Shown in pieces: positions 27,901 to 39,900 of a stretch of 64,000 bases of DNA (position 1 is the first letter of the stretch; each line of letters begins with the position of its first letter). The DNA lies in contig OU744725.1 in assembly GCA_916613615.1 (NCBI GenBank), positions 12,922,253 through 12,986,252 of the forward strand. Direction: 5' to 3'. This DNA is from Steromphala cineraria (taxonomy: Eukaryota > Mollusca > Gastropoda > Trochida > Trochidae). A program made the position numbers and the translations under genes. Below the pieces are notes generated by a model, which worked only from the letters and a program-made list of their open reading frames with translations, did no database searches and was not told where the DNA came from.

Positions 27901-30900
27901 GTGGAACTAGCATTACCCGGTTATTAAATGTGAGAAAAGTAACAAGCTAACTGAGAGAAAGCCTATACTCTATTGTTATCATCTTCACTTTCAATGTTTG
28001 TATTTTATTGTGCTGGGATGTTACAGGATGCCTTACTAATGAAAAACCTACCTCAGTCGGTGTCCCTCTGTTGGGATGTTACAGGACCCATTGCTTATAG
28101 AAAACCTACCTAAGTCGGTGTTCCTATGCTTGGATGTTACAGGATGAATTGCTTATAGAAAACCTACCTAAGTCGGTGTTCCTATGCTTAGATGTTACAG
28201 GATGAATTGCTTATAGAAAACCTACCTCAGTCGATGTCCCTGTGCTGGGATGTTACAGGATGCATTGCTATAAAAAAACTACCTCAGTCGGTGTCCCTGT
28301 GCTGGGATGTTACAGGATGAATTGCTTATAGAAAACCTACCTCAGTCGGTGTCCCTGTGCTGGGATGTTACAGGATGTATTGCTTATAGAAATCTACCTC
28401 AGTCGGTGTCCCTGTGCTGGGATGTTACAGGATGTATTGCTTATAGAAAAACTACCTCAGTCGGTGTCCCTCTGCTGGGATGTTACAGGATGAATTGCTT
28501 ATAGAAAAACTACCTCAGTCGGTGTCCCTGTGCTGGGATGTTACAGGATGAATTGCTTATAGAAAAACTACCTCAGTCGGTGTCCCTGTGCTGGGATGTT
28601 ACAGGATGAATTGCTTATAGAAAACCTACCTCAGTCGGTGTCCCTCTGCTGGGATGTTACAGGATGCATTGCTTATAGAAAACCTACCTCAGTCGGTGTC
28701 CCTGTGCTGGGATGTTACAGGATGCATTGCTTATAGAAAACCTACCTCAGTCGGTGTCCCTCTGCTGGGATGTTACAGGATGAATTGCTTATAGAAAAAC
28801 TACCTCAGTCGGTGTCCCTGTGCTGGGATGTTACAGGATGCATTGCTTATAGAAAACCTACCTCAGTCGGTGTCCCTGTGCTGGGATGTTACAGGATGAA
28901 TTGCTTATAGAAAACCTACCTCAGTCCGTGTCCCTGTGCTGGAATGTTACAGGATGCATTGCTTATAGAAAACCTACCTCAGTCGGTGTCCCTGTGCTGG
29001 GATGTTACAGGATGAATTGCTTATAGAAAAACTACCTCAGTCCGTGTCCCTGTGCTGGAATGTTACAGGATGTATTGCTTATAGAAAAACTACCTCAGTC
29101 GGTGTCCCTGTGCTGGGATGTTACAGGATGTATTGCTTATAGAAAAACTACCTCAGTCGGTGTCCCTGTGCTGGGATGTTACAGGGTACATTGCTTATAG
29201 AAATCTACCTCAGTCGGTGTCCCTCTGCTGGGATGTTACAGGATGCATTGCTTATAGAAAAACTACCTCAGTCGGTGTCCCTGTGCTGGGATGTTACAGG
29301 ATGAATTGCTTATAGAAAAACTACCTCAGTCGGTGTCCCTGTGCTGGGATGTTACAGGGTACATTGCTTATAGAAATCTACCTCAGTCGGTGTCCCTGTG
29401 CTGGGATGTTACAGGATGCATTGCTTATAGAAAACCTACCTCAGTCGGTGTCCCTGTGCTGGGATGTTACAGGATGAATTGCTTATAGAAAAACTACCTC
29501 AGTCGGTGTCCCTCTGCTGGGATGTTACAGGATGCATTGCTTATAGAAAAACTACCTCAGTCGGTGTCCCTGTGCTGGGATGTTACAGGGTACATTGCTT
29601 ATAGAAATCTACCTCAGTCGGTGTCCCTGTGCTGGGATGTTACAGAATGCATTGCTTATAGAAAACTACCTCAGTCGGTGTCCCTGTGCTGGGATGTTAC
29701 AGAATGCATTGCTTATAGAAAAACTACCTCAGTCGGTGTCCCTGTGCTGGGATGTTACAGGATGTATTGCTTATAGAAAACCTACCTCAGTCGGTGTCCC
29801 TGTGCTGGGATGTTACAGAATGCATTGCTTATAGAAAAACTACCTCAGTCGGTGTCCCTGTGCTGGGATGTTACAGGATGCATTGCTTATAGAAAACCTA
29901 CCTCAGTCGGTGTCCCTCTGCTGGGATGTTACAGAATGCATTGCTTATAGAAAAACTACCTCAGTCGGTGTCCCTGTGCTGGGATGTTACAGGATGAATT
30001 GCTTATAGAAAAACTACCTCAGTCGGTGTCCCTCTGCTGGGATGTTACAGGATGCATTGCTTATAGAAAATCTACCTCAGTCGGTGTCCCTGTGCTGGGA
30101 TGTTACAGGATGAATTGCTTATAGAAAAACTACCTCAGTCGGTGTCCCTCTGCTGGGATGTTACAGGATGCATTGCTTATAGAAAAACTACCTCAGTCGG
30201 TGTCCCTGTGCTGGGATGTTACAGGGTACATTGCTTATAGAAATACTACCTCAGTCGGTGTCCCTCTGCTGGGATGTTACAGAATGCATTGCTTATAGAA
30301 AAACTACCTCAGTCGGTGTCCCTGTGCTGGGATGTTACAGGATGAATTGCTTATAGAAAAACTACCTCAGTCGGTGTCCCTGTGCTGGGATGTTACAGGA
30401 TGCATTGCTTATAGAAAAACTACCTCAGTCGGTGTCCCTCTGCTGGGATGTTACAGGATGCATTGCTTATAGAAAAACTACCTCAGTCGGTGTCCCTGTG
30501 CAGCTTGGATGTTACAGGATGCATTGCTTATAGAAAAACTACCTCAGTCGGTGTCCCTGTGCTGGGATGTTACAGGATGCATTGCTTATAGAAAAACTAC
30601 CTCAGTCCGTGTCCCTGTGCTGGGATGTTACAGGATGAATTGCTTATAGAAAAACTACCTCAGTCGGTGTCCCTGTGCTGGGATGTTACAGGATGTATTG
30701 CTTATAGAAAACCTACCTCAGTCGGTGTCCCTCTGCTGGGATGTTACAGGATGCATTGCTTATAGAAAACCTACCTAAGTCGGTGTTCCTATGCTTAGAT
30801 GTTACAGGATGTATTGCTTATAGAAAACCTACCTCAGTCGGTGTCCCTCTGCTGGGATGTTACAGGATGCATTGCTTATAGAAAAACTACCTCAGTCGGT

Positions 30901-33900
30901 GTTCCTGTGCTGGGATGTTACAGGATGCATTGCTTATAGAAAACCTACCTCAGTCGGTGTCCCTCTGCTGGGATGTTACAGGATGCATTGCTTATAGAAA
31001 AACTACCTCAGTCGGTGTTCCTGTGCTGGGATGTTACAGGATGCATTGCTTATAGAAATCTACCTCAGTCGGTGTTCCTATGCTTAGATGTTACAGGATG
31101 TATTGCTTATAGAAAACTACCTCAGTCGGTGTCCCTGTGCTGGGATGTTACAGGGTACATTGCTTATAGAAAAACTACCTCAGTCGGTGTCCCTCTGCTG
31201 GGATGTTACAGGATGCATTGCTTATAGAAAACCTACCTCAGTCGGTGTCCCTGTGCTGGGATGTTACAGGATGCATTGCTTATAGAAAAACTACCTCAGT
31301 CGGTGTCCCTGTGCTGGGATGTTACAGGATGCATTGCTTATAGAAAACCTACCTCAGTCGGTGTCCCTCTGCTGGGATGTTACAGGATGCATTGCTTATA
31401 GAAAACCTACCTCAGTCGGTGTCCCTGTGCTGGGATGTTACAGGATGCATTGCTTATAGAAAACCTACCTCAGTCGGTGTCCCTCTGCTGGGATGTTACA
31501 GGATGCATTGCTTATAGAAAACCTACCTCAGTCGGTGTCCCTGTGCTGGGATGTTACAGGATGCATTGCTTATAGAAAAACTACCTCAGTCGGTGTCCCT
31601 GTGCTGGGATGTTACAGGATGCATTGCTTATAGAAAACCTACCTAAGTCGGTGTCCCTCTGCTGGGATGTTACAGGATGCATTGCTTATAGAAAACCTAC
31701 CTCAGTCGGTGTTCCTATGCTTAGATGTTACAGGATGTATTGCTTATAGAAAACCTACCTCAGTCGGTGTCCCTCTGCTGGGATGTTACAGGATGCATTG
31801 CTTATAGAAAAACTACCTCAGTCGGTGTCCCTGTGCTGGGATGTTACAGGATGCATTGCTTATAGAAAAACTACCTCAGTCGGTGTCCCTCTGCTGGGAT
31901 GTTACAGGATGCATTGCTTATAGAAAACCTACCTAAGTCGGTGTTCCTATGCTTAGATGTTACAGGATGTATTGCTTATAGAAAACCTACCTCAGTCGGT
32001 GTCCCTCTGCTGGGATGTTACAGGATGTATTGCTATTAGAAAACCTACCTCAGTCGGTGTCCCTGTGCAGCTTGGATGCTACAGGATGCATTGCTTATAG
32101 AAAAACTACCTCAGTCGGTGTCCCTGTGCTGGGATGTTACAGGATGCATTGCTTATAGAAAACCTACCTCAGTCGGTGTCCCTCTGCTGGGATGTTACAG
32201 GATGCATTGCTTATAGAAAACCTACCTCAGTCGGTGTCCCTGTGCTGGGATGTTACAGGATGCATTGCTTATAGAAAAACTACCTCAGTCGGTGTCCCTG
32301 TGCTGGGATGTTACAGGATGCATTGCTTATAGAAAACCTACCTAAGTCGGTGTCCCTCTGCTGGGATGTTACAGGATGCATTGCTTATAGAAAACCTACC
32401 TAAGTCGGTGTTCCTATGCTTAGATGTTACAGGATGTATTGCTTATAGAAAACCTACCTCAGTCGGTGTCCCTCTGCTGGGATGTTACAGGATGCATTGC
32501 TTATAGAAAAACTACCTCAGTCGGTGTCCCTGTGCTGGGATGTTACAGGATGCATTGCTTATAGAAAAACTACCTCAGTCGGTGTCCCTCTGCTGGGATG
32601 TTACAGGATGAATTGCTTATAGAAAACCTACCTCAGTCGGTGTCCCTGTGCTGGGATGTTACAGGATGCATTGCTTATAGAAAACCTACCTCAGTCGGTG
32701 TCCCTGTGCTGGGATGTTACAGGATGCATTGCTTATAGAAAACCTACCTAAGTCGGTGTCCCTCTGCTGGGATGTTACAGGATGCATTGCTTATAGAAAA
32801 CCTACCTAAGTCGGTGTTCCTATGCTAAGATGTTACAGGATGTATTGCTTATAGAAAACCTACCTCAGTCGGTGTCCCTCTGCTGGGATGTTACAGGATG
32901 CATTGCTTATAGAAAAACTACCTCAGTCGGTGTCCCTGTGCTGGGATGTTACAGGATGCATTGCTTATAGAAATACTACCTCAGTCGGTGTCCCTCTGCT
33001 GGGATGTTACAGGATGTATTGCTATTAGAAAACCTACCTCAGTCGGTGTCCCTGTGCAGCTTGGATGTTACAGGATGCATTGCTTATAGAAAAACTACCT
33101 CAGTCGGTGTCCCTGTGCTGGGATGTTACAGGATGCATTGCTTATAGAAAACCTACCTCAGTCGGTGTCCCTGTGCTGGGATGTTACAGGATGCATTGCT
33201 TATAGAAAAACTACCTCAGTCGGTGTCCCTGTGCTGGGATGTTACAGGATGAATTGCTTATAGAAAACCTACCTCAGTCGGTGTCCCTGTGCTGGGATGT
33301 TACAGGATGCATTGCTTATAGAAATACTACCTCAGTCCGTGTCCCTGTGCTGGAATGTTACAGGATGCATTGCTTATAGAAAACCTACCTCAGTCGGTGT
33401 CCCTCTGCTGGGATGTTACAGGATGCATTGCTTATAGAAATCCTACCTCAGTCGGTGTCCCTGTGCTGGGATGTTACAGGATGCATTGCTTATAGAAAAA
33501 CTACCTCAGTCGGTGTCCCTGTGCTGGGATGTTACAGGATGCATTGCTTATTGAAAACCTACCTAAGTCGGTGTCCCTCTGCTGGGATGTTACAGGATGC
33601 ATTGCTTATAGAAAACCTACCTAAGTCGGTGTTCCTATGCTTAGATTTTACAGGATGTATTGCTTATAGAAAACCTACCTCAGTCGGTGTCCCTCTGCTG
33701 GGATGTTACAGGATGCATTGCTTATAGAAAAACTACCTCAGTCGGTGTCCCTGTGCTGGGATGTTACAGGATGCATTGCTTATAGAAAAACTACCTCAGT
33801 CGGTGTCCCTCTGCTGGGATGTTACAGGATGCATTGCTTATAGAAAACCTACCTAAGTCGGTGTTCCTGTGCTGGGATGTTACAGGATGCATTGCTTATA

Positions 33901-36900
33901 GAAAACCTACCTAAGTCGGTGTTCCTATGCTTAGATGTTACAGGATGTATTGCTTATAGAAAACCTACCTCAGTCGGTGTCCCTCTGCTGGGATGTTACA
34001 GGATGTATTGCTATTAGAAAACCTACCTCAGTCGGTGTCCCTGTGCAGCTTGGATGTTACAGGATGCATTGCTTATAGAAAAACTACCTCAGTCGGTGTC
34101 CCTGTGCTGGGATGTTACAGGATGCATTGCTTATAGAAAACCTACCTCAGTCGGTGTCCCTCTGCTGGGATGTTACAGGATGCATTGCTTATAGAAAACC
34201 TACCTCAGTCGGTGTCCCTGTGCTGGGATGTTACAGGATGCATTGCTTATAGAAAAACTACCTCAGTCGGTGTCCCTGTGCTGGGATGTTACAGGATGCA
34301 TTGCTTATAGAAAAACTACCTAAGTCGGTGTCCCTCTGCTGGGATGTTACAGGATGCATTGCTTATAGAAAACCTACCTCAGTCGGTGTCCCTCTGCTGG
34401 GATGTTACAGGATGCATTGCTTATAGAAAACCTACCTCAGTCGGTGTCCCTGTGCTGGGATGTTACAGGATGCATTGCTTATAGAAAACCTACCTCAGTC
34501 GGTGTCCCTGTGCTGGGATGTTACAGGATGAATTGCTTATAGAAAACCTACCTAAGTCGGTGTCCCTCTGCTGGGATGTTACAGGATGCATTGCTTATAG
34601 AAAATCTACCTCAGTCGGTGTCCCTGTGCTGGGATGTTACAGGATGCATTGCTTATAGAAAAACTACCTCAGTCGGTGTCCCTGTGCTGGGATGTTACAG
34701 GATGCATTGCTTATAGAAAACCTACCTAAGTCGGTGTCCCTCTGCTGGGATGTTACAGGATGCATTGCTTATAGAAAACCTACCTAAGTCGGTGTTCCTA
34801 TGCTTAGATGTTACAGGATGTATTGCTTATAGAAAACCTACCTCAGTCGGTGTCCCTCTGCTGGGATGTTACAGGATGCATTGCTTATAGAAAAACTACC
34901 TCAGTCGGTGTCCCTGTGCTGGGATGTTACAGGATGCATTGCTTATAGAAAAACTACCTCAGTCGGTGTCCCTCTGCTGGGATGTTACAGGATGCATTGC
35001 TTATAGAAAACCTACCTAAGTCGGTGTTCCTATGCTTAGATGTTACAGGATGTATTGCTTATAGAAAACCTACCTCAGTCGGTGTCCCTCTGCTGGGATG
35101 TTACAGGATGTATTGCTATTAGAAAACCTACCTCAGTCGGTGTCCCTGTGCAGCTTGGATGTTACAGGATGCATTGCTTATAGAAAAACTACCTCAGTCG
35201 GTGTCCCTGTGCTGGGATGTTACAGGATGCATTGCTTATAGAAAACCTACCTCAGTCGGTGTCCCTGTGCTGGGATGTTACAGGATGCATTGCTTATAGA
35301 AAAACTACCTCAGTCGGTGTCCCTGTGCTGGGATGTTACAGGATGAATTGCTTATAGAAAACCTACCTCAGTCGGTGTCCCTCTGCTGGGATGTTACAGG
35401 ATGCATTGCTTATAGAAAACCTACCTCAGTCGGTGTCCCTCTGCTGGGATGTTACAGGGTACATTGCTTATAGAAAAACTACCTCAGTCGGTGTCCCTGT
35501 GCTGGGATGTTACAGGATGCATTGCTTATAGAAAAACTACCTCAGTCGGTGTCCCTCTGCTGGGATGTTACAGGATGCATTGCTTATAGAAAACCTACCT
35601 CAGTCGGTGTCCCTGTGCTGGGATGTTACAGGATGCATTGCTTATAGAAAAACTACCTCAGTCGGTGTCCCTGTGCTGGGATGTTACAGGATGCATTGCT
35701 TATAGAAAAACTACCTCAGTCGGTGTCCCTGTGCTGGGATGTTACAGGATGAATTGCTTATAGAAAACCTACCTCAGTCGGTGTCCCTCTGCTGGGATGT
35801 TACAGGATGCATTGCTTATAGAAAACCTACCTCAGTCGGTGTCCCTGTGCTGGGATGTTACAGGATGCATTGCTTATAGAAAAACTACCTCAGTCGGTGT
35901 CCCTGTGCTGGGATGTTACAGGATGCATTGCTTATAGAAAAACTACCTCAGTCGGTGTCCCTGTGCTGGGATGTTACAGGATGCATTGCTTATAGAAAAA
36001 CTACCTCAGTCGGTGTCCCTGTGCTGGGATGTTACAGGATGCATTGCTTATAGAAAACCTACCTCAGTCGGTGTCCCTGTGCTGGGATGTTACAGGATGC
36101 ATTGCTTATAGAAAAACTACCTCAGTCGGTGTCCCTGTGCTGGGATGTTACAGGATGAATTGCTTATAGAAAACCTACCTCAGTCGGTGTCCCTCTGCTG
36201 GGATGTTACAGGGTACATTGCTTATAGAAAAACTACCTCAGTCGGTGTCCCTGTGCTGGGATGTTACAGGATGCATTGCTTATAGAAAAACTACCTCAGT
36301 CGGTGTCCCTCTGCTGGGATGTTACAGGATGCATTGCTTATAGAAAACCTACCTCAGTCGATGTCCCTGTGCTGGGATGTTACAGGATGCATTGCTATTA
36401 GAAAACCTACCTCAGTCGGTGTCCCTCTGCTGGGATGTTACAGGATGCATTGCTTATAGAAAACCTACCTCAGTCGGTGTCCCTCTGCTGGGATGTTACA
36501 GGATGAATTGCTTATAGAAATCTACCTCAGTCGGTGTCCCTGTGCTGGGATGTTACAGGATGCATTGCTTATAGAAATCTACCTCAGTCGGTGTCCCTGT
36601 GCTGGGATGTTACAGGATGCATTGCTTATAGAAAAACTACCTCAGTCGGTGTCCCTGTGCTGGGATGTTACAGGATGCATTGCTTATAGAAAAACTACCT
36701 CAGTCGGTGTCCCTCTGCTGGGATGTTACAGGATGCATTGCTTATAGAAAAACTACCTCAGTCGGTGTCCCTGTGCAGCTTGGATGTTACAGGATGTATT
36801 GCTTATAGAAAACCTACCTCAGTCGGTGTTCCCTCTGCTGGGATGTTACAGGATGCATTGCTTATAGAAAATCTTCCTCAGTCGGTGTCCCTCTGCTGGG

Positions 36901-39900
36901 ATGTTACAGGATGTATTGCTATTAGAAAACCTACCTCAGTCGGTGTCCCTGTGCTGGGATGTTACAGGATGCATTGCTTATAGAAAAACTACCTCAGTCG
37001 GTGTCCCTCTGCTGGGATGTTACAGGATGCATTGCTTATAGAAAACCTACCTCAGTCGATGTCCCTGTGCTGGGATGTTACAGGATGCATTGCTTATAGA
37101 AAAACTACCTCAGTCGGTGTCCCTCTGCTGGGATGTTACAGGATGCATTGCTTATAGAAATCTACCTCAGTCGGTGTCCCTGTGCTGGGATGTTACAGGA
37201 TGCATTGCTTATAGAAAACTACCTCAGTCGGTGTCCCTGTGCTGGGATGTTACAGGATGCATTGCTTATAGAAATCTACCTCAGTCGGTGTCCCTGTGCT
37301 GGGATGTTACAGGATGCATTGCTTATAGAAAAACTACCTCAGTCGGTGTCCCTGTGCTGGGATGTTACAGGATGCATTGCTTATAGAAAAACTACCTCAG
37401 TCGGTGTCCCTCTGCTGGGATGTTACAGGATGCATTGCTTATAGAAAAACTACCTCAGTCGGTGTCCCTGTGCAGCTTGGATGTTACAGGATGTATTGCT
37501 TATAGAAAACCTACCTCAGTCGGTGTTCCCTCTGCTGGGATGTTACAGGATGCATTGCTTATAGAAAATCTTCCTCAGTCGGTGTCCCTCTGCTGGGATG
37601 TTACAGGATGTATTGCTATTAGAAAACCTACCTCAGTCGGTGTTCCCTCTGCTGGGATGTTACAGGATGCATTGCTTATAGAAAATCTTCCTCAGTCGGT
37701 GTCCCTCTGCTGGGATGTTACAGGATGTATTGCTATTAGAAAACCTACCTCAGTCGGTGTCCCTGTGCTGGGATGTTACAGGATGCATTGCTTATAGAAA
37801 ATCTACCTCAGTCGGTGTCCTTGTGCTTGGATGTTACAGGATGTATTGCTATTAGAAAATCTACCTCAGTCGGTGTCCCTCTGCTGGGATGTTACAGGAT
37901 GCATTGCTTATAGAAAAACTACCTCAGTCGGTGTCCCTGTGCTGGGATGTTACAGGATGAATTGCTTATAGAAAAACTACCTCAGTCGGTGTCCCTGTGC
38001 TGGGATGTTACAGGATGAATTGCTTATAGAAAAACTACCTCAGTCGGTGTCCCTCTGCTGGGATGTTACAGGATGCATTGCTTATAGAAAAACTACCTCA
38101 GTCGGTGTCCCTCTGCTGGGATGTTACAGGATGCATTGCTTATAGAAAATCTACCTCAGTCGGTGTTCCCTGTGCTGGGATGTTACAGGATGCATTGCTT
38201 ATAGAAAAACTACCTCAGTCGGTGTCCCTGTGCTGGGATGTTACAGGATGCATTGCTTATAGAAAACCTACCTCAGTCGGTGTCCCTGTGCTGGGATGTT
38301 ACAGGATGCATTGCTTATAGAAAACCTACCTCAGTCGGTGTCCCTCTGCTGGGATGTTACAGGATGAATTGCTTATAGAAAACCTACCTCAGTTGGTGTC
38401 CCTCTGCTGGGATGTTACAGGATGTATTGCTTATAGAAAACCTACCTCAGTCGGTGTCCCTGTGCTGGGATGTTACAGGATGCATTGCTTATAGAAAACC
38501 TACCTCAGTCGGTGTCCCTCTGCTGGGATGTTACAGGATGAATTGCTAATAGAAAAACTACCTAAGTCGGTGTCCCTGTGCTGGGATGTTACAGGATGAA
38601 TTGCTTATAGAAAAACTACCTCAGTCCGTGTCCCTCTGCTGGGATGTTACAGGATGCATTGCTTATAGAAAAACTACCTCAGTCCGTGTCATTGTGCTGG
38701 GATGTTACAGGATGCATTGCTTATAGAAAAACTACCTCAGTCGGTGTCCCTCTGCTGGGATGTTACAGGATGCATTGCTTATAGAAAATCTACCTCAGTC
38801 GGTGTTCCCTGTGCTGGGATGTTACAGGATGCATTGCTTATAGAAAATCTTCCTCAGTCGGTGTCCCTCTGCTGGGATGTTACAGGATGCATTGCTTATA
38901 GAAAAACTACCTCAGTCCGTGTCATTGTGCTGGGATGTTACAGGATGCATTGCTTATAGAAAAACTACCTCAGTCGGTGTCCCTCTGCTGGGATGTTACA
39001 GGATGCATTGCTATTAGAAAATCTACCTCAGTCCGTGTCATTGTGCTGGGATGTTACAGAATGCATTGCTAAAAAAAGTCTACCTCAGTCGGTGTTCCTG
39101 TGCTTGTATGTTACAGAATGGATTGCTAAAAAAACTACCTCAGTCGGTGTTCCTGTGCTTGAATGTTACAGGATGCATTGCTAAAAAACTTACCACAGTC
39201 GGTGTCCCTGAGATGGAATGTTACAGAATGTATGGCTTATAGAAAACCTACCTCAGTCGGAATTCATATGCTTAGATGTTACAGGATGCATTGCTTAAAA
39301 ACCTACCACAGTCGGTGTCCCTGAGATGGAATGTTACAGAATGCATGGCTAAAAAACCTACCTCAGTCGGTGTCCCTCTGCTGGGATGTTACAGGATGTA
39401 TTGCTTATAGAAAAACTACCTCAGTCGGTGTCCCTGTGCTGGGATGTTACAGGATGCATTGCTTATAGAAAACCTACCTCAGTCGGTGTCCCTCTGCTGG
39501 GATGTTACAGGATGCATTGCTATTAGAAAATCTACCTCAGTCCGTGTCATTGTGCTGGGATGTTACAGAATGCATTGCTAAAAAAAGTCTACCTCAGTCG
39601 GTGTTCCTGTGCTTGTATGTTACAGAATGGATTGCTAAAAAAACTACCTCAGTCGGTGTTCCTGTGCTTGAATGTTACAGGATGCATTGCTAAAAAACTT
39701 ACCACAGTCGGTGTCCCTGAGATGGAATGTTACAGAATGTATGGCTTATAGAAAACCTACCTCAGTCGGAATTCATATGCTTAGATGTTACAGGATGCAT
39801 TGCTTAAAAACCTACCACAGTCGGTGTCCCTGAGATGGAATGTTACAGGATGTATTGCTTATAGAAAACCTACCTCAGTCGGTGTCCCTCTGCTGGGATG